Assembly: GCA_033063855.1 (NCBI GenBank)
Contig: CP093829.1
Location: 14,291,537-14,355,536 of the forward strand
Direction: 5' to 3'
DNA length: 64,000 bases
From: Smittia aterrima
Taxonomy: Eukaryota > Arthropoda > Insecta > Diptera > Chironomidae
Positions 1-12,326 of this stretch are shown in pieces. A program made the translations under genes and the position numbers. How positions within the stretch are numbered: the first letter of the stretch is position 1; each line of letters begins with the position of its first letter. The notes beneath the pieces were generated by a model that saw only the letters and a program-made list of their open reading frames with translations, was not told the origin of the DNA and did no database searches.

Positions 1-1120
1 AGAAACGCAATCTTGCCTCAGCTTCGAAGCTCACATTCTCGCTAGTTTCATCAGGTAAACTTTATTGAATGATAAGAAAATGTAAATACGAAGACTTTTT
101 CTCGACATCTCCTGAAAATATTTGATATACAATTGACGCAGTTGAACTGTTTGTATTATAAAGCAAAGCGATTTTAATCGAAGAATCTTTTGATATGAAC
201 AAACCTTTTGATGAAACAAATGAACATCATTAAAGAAATTTGCAGAAACTTCAAACGAATGACGATCATCGTCACGAAGACGAATGATAAGACGAATGCG
301 AAATCGTTGCGGCGAATGATGTCGTAAACATTTTATTGTTTTGATGAAATGAAACGCATTTGATGGCGCGCGATAATTGAGCAATTCAAGTGCCGACAAA
401 GCAACTGAAATTTAATCAAAACGTTTATGGCTCGTATTTGCGATTAATTGGCTTTTATTGTTCTCTTTACAGTTGTCCACGTTCATCATTTCTAACTCTT
501 TACTTTGACTCGTTAAGACTCAAAAGATTTTTCTTTCTGAAAATTCCAAAGATGCTAATTGACTCTCGATCGAATCGATCAATTGAATTTATGTCACGAC
601 ATCAAAAAATATTTCCTTTCAAAAATTTCTTAACACCAGAAGCGGTTGGCTTGCTTCGTAGCATGGCGGATCCTAAATTTCTCAACGATTGGCTGAATAA
701 TTTATCTCGCTTCGCTCCGCCTTCTCAAAAAGCTCGCAGTGACTTCGTGTCGAAACGCTTTTCAGTGCGTTGGCTGTTTTATTTGTATTCAGAACTTCAT
801 TGAGTCAAGTCGAGTGCTGTTTTGCTCGAGCAGGAAAGAAAAAAAATTAAAGAAGATATATTCGAATTTCCTCAGAAATTGAATTGTTAGTGATTTATTA
901 GATTTTTTGTTAAGAAAATTATTTTATGACTGGTTTGAAGCACCGTCAAGTGATCAATTAAAACAATAATAAATTAATTAAAACACAAGTAGCTACAATA
1001 AAGCTACGAAGTGATTTACTAAGTGGACTGAGGGACGATTTATAGCGCAGTGATGAGATAAGAGAGAAAATATTGGAAGAGAAAGCAAGAAAACTTTAAA
1101 AAGTGTTTTGTGATTAAACT
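1..1120 (+). other. Upstream and 5' UTR region of caudal copy 1
   Basis: This is the region upstream of the caudal ATG. It is copied almost exactly upstream of the second gene at 11220-12326, so both genes probably share the same basal promoter and proximal control sites. The start codon context, AAACTATGG, is acceptable for an insect gene. A long open frame runs through 390-803 but begins at GTG, and its differences between the two arms change amino acids, so I do not call it a gene. I cannot fix the transcription start by eye. Confidence 0.5.
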
Positions 1121-4100
1121 ATGGTGTCTTACTACAATCATCCGTTGGCTTCAATGTATCAAAAGAATCCTAACGGTGGTTCTCACTTACCCTACACCCC
1201 GTCAACTGCTGCTTGGTATGCCTCAAATTACCATCATCAGCCGCCAAATGCTCAGTTCCTTGGAGATGCTGAGAGTCACTCGCAGTCAGTTTATTATCCA
1301 CACATGTTCCATCAATCGAGTCCCGATTGGCCTGGACACGATAGTTACACTGGACCACCTCAAACGGGATCGATTCTTCAAGGGCCAGGCTCTGGTAATC
1401 ATGGGGGACCCGCTGGCTTCTTATCAATAAATCAAGCGATGCAGAATGGAAATATTCATAATGAACATATTAACGATGGACTTCAGAGCATGCCATCGCC
1501 TCCGATCACAGTTTCTGGAAGTGACATGAGTAGTCCAGGTGCTAACAATGGATCAACTTCTCCGCACAGTCACTCACGACCAACGCCTGTCAAAAGTCCC
1601 TACGAGTGGATGAAGAAGCCTTCGTATCAAAGTCAACCCAATCCAGGTAAGAATTTTTTTTTGTTCATGTGTTAGTCTCACACTATAAGAGCGTCTCAAG
1701 TTAATATCCATCCTGCTCAGTTGATCTGATAAAAAAATATAAAAAATCTTCCATTTTTACGACGATCGCTTTCAATCGTTTGATTTACGATGTTGGAAGT
1801 GTCCGTTCATAAAATGGCCCTGGACAAGACGAGAGAAGAAAAGACTTTTTCTCACATTAATTAACAAGCATTCGAGTCAGTAGAGTCATCAAATATTGCT
1901 GTTTGCTCTTCGCCATCTAACTCGTTACACAATTTCACATTTGACTTGACTTTTGATTGTAAATACAAAACTTTCCTCTCAAATCCAATTTCGTTCAGGC
2001 ATCATCAACATTTGTTCAGCGCCGTCGCTTGAAGATTTTTCGATGGAGATCAATGGTATGCACCAACAACTAATTAAAGATTTTTTTCCTTCTGAATGAT
2101 GATGACTTTATTTGGTTGATGCATGAGATCGCTTTGTTTTTGATTTTGCATGATCTAAAGTGTTGATTTATGTCTTAATTCTCCATCATCGGCTCCATCG
2201 TTCTTTTCAATACTTCTACGTCTGAAACCGACGAGGAACAAGTTTTTATTGTAGAGCTCGGACAGAGCTTCGAGTTTAGCTCTTGGAACGAGCGTTCTCT
2301 AAATAATTTTCGTTATTTTTCCTTTGAAACTTTTCTTTCATCCATAAATTATCATCAATCCAACTTTTATTGCACCTTCATTAAGCTGAAAGGCTGAAGC
2401 ATGAGAAACGAGTTGGAGAGATATTTTTACATGTCAGAGAACATTGCGGTGATGGTTGCGTGACTCACATCAAGATTTGACGCGGCACCTGACTGCGCCT
2501 TTCAATGGAATTATTTTATTCCATTCCGTCCAACTCGCTTTCGGATCGCATGAGCACGAAGAGTCACTTCGATCAAGCAAAATGGTGGCACAACCATCAT
2601 TGGATCGCAATGGAGAAGGAAATTAATTACTTAAAGCTCAAGCGAGCTCGTCAATCGATTTTCAACATCATCAATCACGAACTCACCGAAACTTAATATT
2701 TTCCGATAACAAAATTAATTTCTGTCAATCCAGCGACAAGCAAGAACTCAAAACAGAGAAAAACTTCTTTACTCTCTTCATTGTTGCTTCGTGTTCTTGC
2801 ATTAACGAAAAGTGCAAAAACGAAACTTTTATAACTTAATTTGATGTCTGCCGCTTTGGGTTTTTATGATGCTTCAGCTCTGGGTTTGTTTTCCTTCTCT
2901 CGATGTTGTCTCAGTCCTCGGATCTTCGATTCCTCAGTTTCAGGCCTAAATATTTTGATCCTTTTTTGCGTTGAAGCTTCGTCGGCCACTTTGGAGATGG
3001 TGCAATAAAATTAAATTCCGATCCGTGTTGTAAAATATTTTAAAAGTTTTAATGGGATTTTTATGTTAATTTCAACTGAGACTTTAATAAGATTAAAATT
3101 GATTTCTATCCTGAAACAACAGACAAATACGTTTCGAACAATAGAAACGATTGATGAAGCCAATTACGTAACTCTCGTGAACTTCAAATTAACAACTAAA
3201 AAATAAAAATTTTGTTTGTTGAGTCATTAAAGTTTTATGCGTTCACGATGCCGTCGCTTAACTTTTCGTTGACACCTTCATCCTCAGTCAACTTGTCTAG
3301 CTCTAATTTCTAGTCAGAATATATTTCAAATTATGGACTTTATGACTCGAGATTAACTTTAATTTTCACCATAAAATGGATCAACTCGAATCACTTTCAT
3401 TGCCGGTGGAAACTACTTCTTCGTTATCAATCGAGCACTCACACAATTGAATTTTATTTCTGTTATCAGTTGCCGCGTTTTCAAACGACGACGAGCTTCA
3501 TTTTATTAATTCCGGATAAGTCCAACTACGTCCCACATTTTTCTAATGATTTCCGTGCTCGAGAAACCTGAAACTTTCTTAATCCATCATTTGAAATCAA
3601 TCGATGGATTTCCAAAGTCTTTGTCAAGCCGACAACTTTTTTACTCACACTCACTCTCCCTTATCAGCTCAGCTTGGCTTAGATGGTATCAGAAATTTTG
3701 TTTACATGTTTTTAGTCACATGGATTTTCATTGACACACTCGTTCGATGTTGGCTGTTACGTTCAAAAGGGTCAAGTCGCTCCGGGACTTTACCTCACAA
3801 CATTCGAGCAACTGATTGTCCTTGAAATAATGTGGGATTCCTAACTAGCTACGGTCGATGTTCAGATCAATATTATGATGTTTAAGACACATCTCGACAT
3901 GTAAATAATTTAGTTCAAAGCATCTCCGAAGTAAATCGATTATGTTAGACCCTTCTCGGCACATAAATCTCTGACTCTGAACTGAGGAAAGTTTTCTTTT
4001 GTGCAAGAAAGTTCTGTGGTTGGTCATGCTGGTAAAACTTTTACCATTTCTCCGGCCTTTGATGTCTCGATTTATTTTCCCTGTTGACACCATCAATTTA

Positions 4101-4286
4101 TGACGCCTCATGATTGTTTGGGTAGTTCGCTAGATCCCTTTACGCCTCTCTTAAGACTTTATCACCATCATCATGATCATCTCAGTCTCCACTCTTTCTC
4201 TCTGCGAATCGCTACTGCTGCTCTCAACATCCTTTTATTGTTATCGTTTTATTATCCTTTAACGCTTATTTATTTTATTTCATTTG
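1..4286. repeat. Left arm of caudal inverted duplication
   Basis: This arm is the reverse complement of 8056-12326. Paired positions add up to about 12340-12342 over nearly its whole length, so there are very few indels. One exception is an indel of about 14 bp near 155-175, where this arm has extra bases and the other arm has a run of A/T. The arm holds the upstream region, first exon and most of intron 1 of the first caudal gene. Scattered single-base differences are visible, for example near 2250 and 2690. The arm reaches the window edge, so its outer end is unknown. Its inner end, at about 4286, is abrupt. Confidence 0.95.
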
Positions 4287-5935
4287 GTATTGCGGGTGTT
4301 AGACCCGGAAGGGTTTACGAGAAAGTTTTATTAATTCGAGAAGGTCCATCGATTAAAATCAAACACATTTTCGTTTCTCTAAAATTTCTTTTTGGGTGAT
4401 TAATGTGATCCACTTGCGGAGTTTTGATGATGCAAACAATTATGTGATAAATCTTATAGCTACGAGTTAGGGCGTTGATCGCATTGAAGAAGGGAGAAAA
4501 TCAAATCATGACTTTAATTTACCAAACAACACTCGCGGGAATTTTGCTCGGCGCAAGAGAAAGATTTTCATAATTTTTCACCGCTTAAGTTTTCTATTCA
4601 TAATTTAGTTTCATCGTTATCCTTGTTGACTTCATTTTCATAATCTTATTCATAGGCTGAATTCCATGAAATCGCTCTTGCGTATTCGCTTAAATTATTT
4701 TATCAATTCTCTTTACATTTTGACTTTTATCATTTTGTTACAATGAGCAATTTCGAGTGTCACTTTTATCACGTTCGCTGCTTATCGCTTAGACGTAGTT
4801 TTTATTCCGTGAATGAACACAGAAGAGAACACTTTGATGGTTGCTATAGATTGGCAATATTTTGGCGCTGTCTGTGATAAAATGTCGCTATCTGAAGTGA
4901 AGTGTAAAAAAAAAATATTTTCAGCGACGTTTATCAATTTGGTTCTTATTTTGAAGACACTTTCTTGATTTATGATTTACATTTCTAAATTATTATTCTG
5001 AAGCGTTCAATCATCAATGGGATCAGACTAATAAGATCACAAATATTTAGTGACAACGCGTACTTACGAACTGAAAGTAAACAGAAAGTCCTTACAGCTC
5101 AATTTGTTCATGATGAATGAGTTAAGGATCTTGTTATCAGTGATGAATGAACTTTCCTTTAATTCCTTCGTATTTGTGTTCTTGGATGTTTGCTTGTCTC
5201 TTCTTCTCTATATTCAAATACGAGAACGGCTTTGTTTAAACAAAGATTTCCGTTTTATCCTATAGGAGAATATATAACAACGCCAACTCTTTTAATAACA
5301 TTTACCTTCATCTATGACACGAGATATTTTAACTGAATCAAATTCTTTTTTGTTTTTACAGGCAAAACTCGAACAAAGGATAAATATCGTGTTGTGTACA
5401 CGGATCATCAGCGACTTGAGCTTGAAAAAGAATTCCACTACACTCGTTATATCACGATTCGTCGAAAGTCAGAACTAGCTCAGACTTTAACTTTGTCAGA
5501 AAGACAAGTAAAGATTTGGGTAAGTTTGCTAAATAATTTGTAAATAGTCTCAAACTAATTTCACCTCTCCCACAGTTTCAAAACCGGCGAGCTAAGGATC
5601 GTAAACAAAAGAAGAAGATGGACTCGGGCTCGACGATCTCAAGTGTCAGTCAGTCGATGCTGCCGCAACCTCAAAACGGAATCAACACGTCGTCATCATC
5701 AAACTTAACAGGTTTCCATGACGTTAAACCAAAGATGGATCCGTCAATTCACTTGCAACATTTGCATCAAATCACTGCCATGGGGTTTGGTTACGATAAG
5801 ATGGGATTACACGCTCATCACGCATTGAATTCTCATCACTTGACACAACAGCAGCTGCCACCAACTTCTATGAACCAGCAGCTTACGAATTCTCAATCAT
5901 CGTCAGCTCCGTCTCCTTCAATGATGATGAACTAA
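1121..5935 (+). CDS. cad: Caudal homeobox transcription factor, copy 1 (full length)
   Basis: Three coding exons: 1121-1646, 5362-5519 and 5576-5935, all with GT-AG junctions and continuous phase, giving 347 residues. Exon 1 is rich in Tyr, His, Pro and Ser and carries the hexapeptide-like motif YEWM at about residues 161-164, where Caudal/Cdx proteins have their TALE-cofactor contact. The homeodomain spans about residues 181-240 and includes KDKYRVVYTDHQ, the helix 3 core KIWFQNRRAK, Gln50 and Asn51. The C-terminal tail is rich in His, Gln and Ser and ends in a Met run. Caudal proteins are nuclear DNA-binding activators that pattern the posterior embryo and hindgut in insects. Intron 1 is 3.7 kb and intron 2 is 56 nt. 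A nearly identical 5' half occurs in the convergent copy at 7076-11219. Family assignment is secure; the division of labour between the copies is unknown. Confidence 0.96.
1647..5361 (+). other. Intron 1 of caudal copy 1
   Basis: This 3.7-kb intron lies between the first coding exon and the homeobox exon, with donor GTAAG and acceptor TTTACAG. Its first 2.6 kb (to about 4286) matches intron 1 of the second caudal gene almost base for base. The last 1.08 kb does not, and the matching part in the other copy is only about 0.58 kb. Several open frames in it are conserved between arms only because the DNA is. Caudal introns often hold enhancers, but I see no site I can name. Confidence 0.6.
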
Positions 5936-7075
5936 AAGAAATTACTTTTGTCGCGGCAATTTAAACGATATTAAAATTAATTCCTTCAAAAAATTCTAAA
6001 TTATCATAAAGGAAAATATTTGACAATTTTCTGAATCGTCCTTAGAGACATTTTTATTAGGTTTATAGATTTTTTGTCTTAAATCACCCTTCAATTTATT
6101 CAAATCAATCAAGTGCAATGATTCGCTTTTGCAATCTTCAAAACAAGTGCAACAAAATTAATTATAAGGCTTTTATTTAGTTTCTCAAGCAGCAAATAGC
6201 AAAAAAAAATCATATCACGACTTTTACTTTTCAAATTTAATATTTTGTGAATATTCACATGAGATTAAATCGTTGTTTTATAAATGATTCGATTAGAAAT
6301 AAGAAATAAGTTAGTTAGAGAAAAACATTTTTTTTTTGTTGAGATAAATTCATTTTCGCGAAGAATAATTTTAAAATTTAAATTTATAAATTTAGGTAGT
6401 TGAGCAAATATTGTAATTTCAATGCTGAAAAGAGTATTAAAATAACTTAAGCAACATCAAACTTTCTTTCTTTAATCTTGATTTTTTTTTTTGTGAAAAC
6501 GTGAAAATATTTGTCTTGAGATTTTTATCCGAATGAAAATTTATCCGTTCGTCGTCCGACTATTTCTAAAAATACCCTTTACTTAAATCGTTCTTGAAAT
6601 GCTCGAACATTTTGCTTTTTCTTTAAAAGAAAAGAAAAACTTCTGCATCGGTCCCCATGCACTCCTGAAAGTCTCACTGGAAGAACAGAAGGAAAACATC
6701 GCTTCAAATGTTGAACAGATTTTTATTGCTCATCTGGGAGTTTCGAGAGCAAAGCAGGGGAGGACAAGAGCTCGTTGTTGGAATGTGATAAACGTTTTCA
6801 TAATTTGTCAGGATTTCTCATGGTGAAACACGTCCCACTCTTTTATCACTGGATAAATTTAATTGGACATTTTCGTGAAGTGTAGCGACTTGAGAAGCAA
6901 ATAATTACACAAATTTCTTTTTTGTTAGTTAAAGCGAGTGATTTATTTACAAGATTTCTAGGATTGTTGTTGACAGTGTGAGTTGAACGTTTTATTTTAT
7001 ATTTTATAAATAATGAACTTAAACTAAATTATTTTTTAAATTCCAATTTTAAGGTCAATTTTGATTTAATTTTGT
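5936..7075. other. Spacer between the two caudal stop codons
   Basis: These 1.14 kb separate the stop codons of the two convergent caudal genes and must hold both 3' UTRs. The sequence is very AT-rich. On the minus strand AATAAA-type signals fall near 6950 and 6991, suiting the second copy; on the plus strand an ATTAAA near 6436 could serve the first. The two halves do not look like inverted copies of each other, unlike the outer arms. An open frame at 6599-6826 resembles nothing I know. Confidence 0.5.
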
Positions 7076-10000
7076 TCATCGTATTCGAAGGCCCATAGCA
7101 GTCATTTGATGAAGATGCTGAAAGTGCATCGCTTGATCGAGCTTCGGTTTCACGTCAAGAAAACTCGTTGATAGATTTGAAGTCGCCATTGATGAAGAAA
7201 TAATAGATCCAGTAGTGTCCATCTTCTTCTTTTGTTTACGATCCTTCGCTCGTCGGTTTTGAAACTGTTGGAGAATCTAAGTTAATTTGAGATCATTTTG
7301 AATTATTGAGCAAATTTACCCAAATCTTTACTTGTCTTTCTGACAAAGCTAAAGTCTGAGCTAGCTCTGACTTTCTACGAATCGTGATATAACGAGTGTA
7401 GTGGAATTCTTTTTCAAGCTCGAGTCGCTGATGATCCGTGTACACAACACGATATTTATCCTTTGTTCGAGTTTTGCCTGCAACGAAAAAAGAAATTGAA
7501 TTCGATTATTAATGAGAAACAATTTTTATCGCAATCAAAACAAAATGACAATGTAAATATGCTCAAGGCAATTTTCTAATAAAAGCTTGAAACAATTCAT
7601 CACTGATAAGATAAAATATTCATTCGCAAGTTTCTATTTTCTTGAGCAAATATAACATTTCGCGCTTTTGCCTTTCGGAGAAACTAATTGATGACTTAAG
7701 TCTTTTATTTCATTTTTGGATTTACTCTAGTCAAGCGAATAAAATTTAACAATGCAACCATTGTTGTCAGACCTTGCAAAAGAGACAAAAATAAAAATTT
7801 AAGTGGCCTGAGAGGTCTCTTGAGAGTTACCATGTTTTTTTTATTTTATTTTGCGTCGCGCATATGACAACCGCCCTCGCTTCTTTTTGTCTCTGGTGGC
7901 TTATGAAACATTGTTCGCACTTTCAATTTAGGGCAATAAACTTCGAAGGAAAAAAAAATCAAAAATCAATAAAGCTTTCTTTTATTGGTCTAGTAACCCT
8001 TTTGGTAAAAACAAACTATTGGAGGTTGCAAAAGCTGTTCACAAGGAGACGCAATCAAATGAAATAAAATAAATAAGCGTTAAAGGATAATAAAACGATA
8101 ACAATAAAAGGATGTTGAGAGCAGCAGTAGCGATTCGCAGAGAGAAAGAGTGGAGACTGAGATGATCATGATGATGGTGATAAAGTCTTAAGAGAGGCGT
8201 AAAGGGATCTAGCGAACTACCCAAACAATCATGAGGCGTCATAAATTGATGGTGTCAACAGGGAAAATAAATCGAGACATCAAAGGCCGGAGAAATGGTA
8301 AAAGTTTTACCAGCATGACCAACCACAGAACTTTCTTGCACAAAAGAAAACTTTCCTCAGTTCAGAGTCAGAGATTTATGTGCCGAGAAGGGTCTAACAT
8401 AATCGATTTACTTCGGAGATGCTTTGAACTAAATTATTTACATGTCGAGATGTGTCTTAAACATCATAATATTGATCTGAACATCGACCGTAGCTAGTTA
8501 GGAATCCCACATTATTTCAAGGACAATCAGTTGCTCGAATGTTGTGAGGTAAAGTCCCGGAGCGACTTGACCCTTTTGAACGTAACAGCCAACATCGAAC
8601 GAGTGTGTAAATGAAAATCCATGTGACTAAAAACATGTAAACAAAATTTCTGATACCATCTAAGCCAAGCTGAGCTGATAAGGGAGAGTGAGTGTGAGTA
8701 AAAAAGTTGTCGGCTTGACAAAGACTTTGGAAATCCATCGATTGATTTCAAATGATGGATTAAGAAAGTTTCAGGTTTCTCGAGCACGGAAATCATTAGA
8801 AAAATGTGGGACGTAGTTGGACTTATCCGGAATTAATAAAATGAAGCTCGTCGTCGTTTGAAAACGCGGCAACTGATAACAGAAATAAAATTCAATTGTG
8901 TGAGTGCTCGATTGATAACGAAGAAGTAGTTTCCACCGGCAATGAAAGTGATTCGAGTTGATCCATTTTATGGTGAAAATTAAAGTTAATCTCGAGTCAT
9001 AAAGTCCATAATTTGAAATATATTCTGACTAGAAATTAGAGCTAGACAAGTTGACTGAGGATGAAGGTGTCAACGAAAAGTTAAGCGACGGCATCGTGAA
9101 CGCATAAAACTTTAATGACTCAACAAACAAAATTTTTATTTTTTAGTTGTTAATTTGAAGTTCACGAGAGTTACGTAATTGGTTTCATCAATCGCTTCTA
9201 TTGTTCGAAACGTATTTGTCTGTTGTTTCAGGATAGAAATCAATTTTAATCTTATTAAAGTCTCAGTTGAAATTAACATAAAAATCCCATTAAAACTTTT
9301 AAAATATTTTACTACACGGATCGGAATTTAATTTTATTGCACCATCTCCAAAGTGGCCGACGAAGCTTCAACGCAAAAAAGGATCAAAATATTTAGGCCT
9401 GAAACTGAAGAATCGAAGATCCGAGGACTGAGACAACATCGAGAGAAGGAAAACAAACCCAGAGCTGAAGCATCATAAAAGCCCAAAGCGGCAGACATCA
9501 AATTAAGTTATAAAAGTTTTTTTTTGCACTTTTCGTTAATGCAAGAACATGAAGCAGCAATGAAGAGAGTAAAGAAGTTTTTCTCTGTTTTGAGTTCTTG
9601 CTTGTCACTGGATTGACAGAAATTAATTTTGTTATCGGAAAATATTAAATTTCGGTGAGTTCGTGATTGATGATGTTGAAAATCGATTGACGAGCTCGCT
9701 TGAGCTTTAAGTAATTAATTTCCTTCTCCATTGCGATCCAATGGAGTTGTGCCACCATTTTGCTTGATCGAAGTGACTCTTCGTGCTCATGCGATCCGAA
9801 AGCGAGTTGGACGGAATGGAATAAAATAATTCCATTGAAAGGCGCAGTCAGGTGCCGCGTCAAATCTTGATGTGAGTCACGCAACCATCACCGCAATGTT
9901 CTCTGACATGTAAAAATATCTCTCCAACTCGTTTCTCATGCTTCAGCCTTTCAGCTTAATGAAGGTGCAATAAAAGTTGGATTGATGATAATTTATGGAT

Positions 10001-11219
10001 GAAAGAAAAGTTTCAAAGGAAAAATAACGAAAATTATTTAGAGAACGCTCGTTCCAAGAGCTAAACTCGAAGCTCTGTCCGAGCTCCACAATAAAAACTT
10101 GTTCCTCGTCGGTTTCAGACGTAGAAGTATTGAAAAGAACGATGGAGCCGATGATGGAGAATTAAGACATAAATCAACACTTTAGATCATGCAAAATCAA
10201 AAACAAAGCGAGCTCATGCATCAACCAAATAAAGTCATCATCATTCAGAAGGAAAAAAATCTTTAATTAGTTGTTGGTGCATACCATTGATCTCCATCGA
10301 AAAATCTTCAAGCGACGGCGCTGAACAAATGTTGATGATGCCTGAACGAAATTGGATTTGAGAGGAAAGTTTTGTATTTACAATCAAAAGTCAAGTCAAA
10401 TGTGAAATTGTGTAACGAGTTAGATGGCGAAGAGCAAACAGCAATATTTGATGACTCTACTGACTCGAATGCTTGTTAATTAATGTGAGAAAAAGTCTTT
10501 TTCCTCTCGTCTTGTCCAGGGCCATTTTATGAACGGACACTTCCAACATCGTAAATCAAACGATTGAAAGCGATCGTCGTAAAAATGGAAGATTTTTTTA
10601 TATTTTTTTATCAGATCAACTGAGCAGGATGGATATTAACTTGAGACGCTCTTATAGTGTGAGACTAACACATGAACAAAAAAAAATTCTTACCTGGATT
10701 GGGTTGACTTTGATACGAAGGCTTCTTCATCCACTCGTAGGGACTTTTGACAGGCGTTGGTCGTGAGTGACTGTGCGGAGAAGTTGATCCATTGTTAGCA
10801 CCTGGACTACTCATGTCACTTCCAGAAACTGTGATCGGTGGCGATGGCATGCTCTGAAGTCCATCGTTAATATGTTCATTATGAATATTTCCATTCTGCA
10901 TCGCTTGATTTATTGATAAGAAGCCAGCGGGTCCCCCATGATTACCAGAGCCTGGCCCTTGAAGAATCGATCCCGTTTGAGGTGGTCCAGTGTAACTATC
11001 GTGTCCAGGCCAATCGGGACTCGATTGATGGAACATGTGTGGATAATAAACTGACTGCGAGTGACTCTCAGCATCTCCAAGGAACTGAGCATTTGGCGGC
11101 TGATGATGGTAATTTGAGGCATACCAAGCAGCAGTTGACGGGGTGTAGGGTAAGTGAGAACCACCGTTAGGATTCTTTTGATACATTGAAGCCAACGGAT
11201 GATTGTAGTAAGACACCAT
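7076..11219 (-). CDS. cad: Caudal homeobox transcription factor, copy 2 (short C-terminus)
   Basis: Coding exons on the minus strand are 10694-11219, 7320-7477 and 7076-7264, giving 290 residues. The 175 codons of exon 1 translate identically to copy 1, including the YEWM hexapeptide. The homeobox exon differs at four of 158 bases; one difference changes Thr219 to Ala (homeodomain position 39). The last exon keeps NRRAKDRKQKKKMD but then diverges, retaining blocks such as DVKPK and FQHLHQMTAMG, and ends after MGLRIR. In copy 1 the equivalent point reads MGFGYDKMG and continues for about 45 more residues. The early end looks like a one-base shift near 7089, although the other frame also stops within a few codons. 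Splice sites and the homeodomain are intact, so this is probably a working paralogue rather than a pseudogene. Confidence 0.93.
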
Positions 11220-12326
11220 AGTTTAATCACAAAACACTTTTTAAAGTTTTCTTGCTTTCTCTTCCAATATTTTCTCTCTTATCTCATCACTGCGCTATAA
11301 ATCGTCCCTCAGTCCACTTAGTAAATCACTTCGTAGCTTTATTGTAGCTACTTGTGTTTTAATTAACTTATTATTGTTTTAATTGATCACTTGACGGTGC
11401 TTCAAACCAGTCATAAAATAATTTTCTTAACAAAAAACCTAATAAATCACTAACAATTCAATTTCTGAGGAAATTCGAATATATCTTCTTTAATTTTTTT
11501 TCTTTCCTGCTCGAGCAAAACAGCACTCGACTTGACTCAATGAAGTTCTGAATACAAATAAAACAGCCAACGCACTGAAAAGCGTTCCGACACGAAGTCA
11601 CTGCGAGCTTTTTGAGAAGGCGGAGCGAAGCGAGATAAATTATTCAGCCAATCGTTGAGAAATTTAGGATCCGCCATGCTACGAAGCAAGCCAACCGCTT
11701 CTGGTGTTGAGAAATTTTTGAAAGGAAATATTTTTTGATGTCGTGACATGATTCCAATTGATCGATTCGATCGAGAGTCAATTAGCATCTTTGGAATTTT
11801 CAGAAAGAAAAATCTTTTGAGTCTTAACGAGTCAAAGTAAAGAGTTAGAAATGATGAACGTGGACAGCTGTAAAGAGAACAATAAAAGCCAATTAATCGC
11901 AAATACAAACCATAAACGTTTTGATTAAATTTCAGTTGCTTTGTCGGCACTTGAATTGCTCAATTATCGCGCGCCATCAAATGCGTTTCATTTCATCAAA
12001 ACAATAAAATGTTTACGACATCATTCGCCGCAACGATTTCGCATTCGTCTTATCATTCGTCTTCGTTGCGATGATCGTCATTCGTTTGAAGTTTCTGCAA
12101 ATTTCTTTAATGATATTCATTTGTTTCATCAAAAGGTTTGTTCATATCAAAAGATTCTTCGAAAAAAAAAATGCAAACAGTTCAACTGCGTCAATTGTAT
12201 ATCAAATATTTTCAGGAGATGTCGAGAAAAAGTCTTCGTATTTACATTTTCTTATCATTCAATAAAGTTTACCTGATGAAACTAGCGAGAATGTGAGCTT
12301 CGAAGCTGCGGCAAGATTGCGTTTCT
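8056..12326. repeat. Right arm of caudal inverted duplication
   Basis: This is the reverse complement of 1-4286, covering most of intron 1, exon 1 and the upstream region of caudal copy 2. The inner edge is sharp: at 8056 the match to the left arm ends within a few bases, apart from a short shared ATTGCG. The outer match runs at least to 12326, where the left arm leaves the window. Differences between arms are a few scattered substitutions and one indel of about 14 bp near 12165. Confidence 0.95.

Noticed and set aside
390..803. 137-codon open frame upstream of caudal, also present in the other arm
   Set aside because: It begins at GTG, has no ATG in a useful place, and the visible differences between arms change amino acids (Ser/Leu, Glu-Phe/Gly-Ile, Leu/Ser, Lys/Glu). 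Conservation follows from the duplicated DNA, not from protein constraint.
3845..4111. 88-codon open frame in the caudal intron, repeated at 8231-8497
   Set aside because: Identical only because the whole intron arm is duplicated; no start context, no domain and no splice link.
7283..7310. TGAGATCATTTTGAA, identical to the first 15 bases of the bantam microRNA
   Set aside because: It lies antisense in the 55-nt intron 2 of caudal copy 2, the rest of the mature sequence does not match, no precursor hairpin fits, and the intron aligns with its copy 1 counterpart, explaining the sequence as diverged intron.
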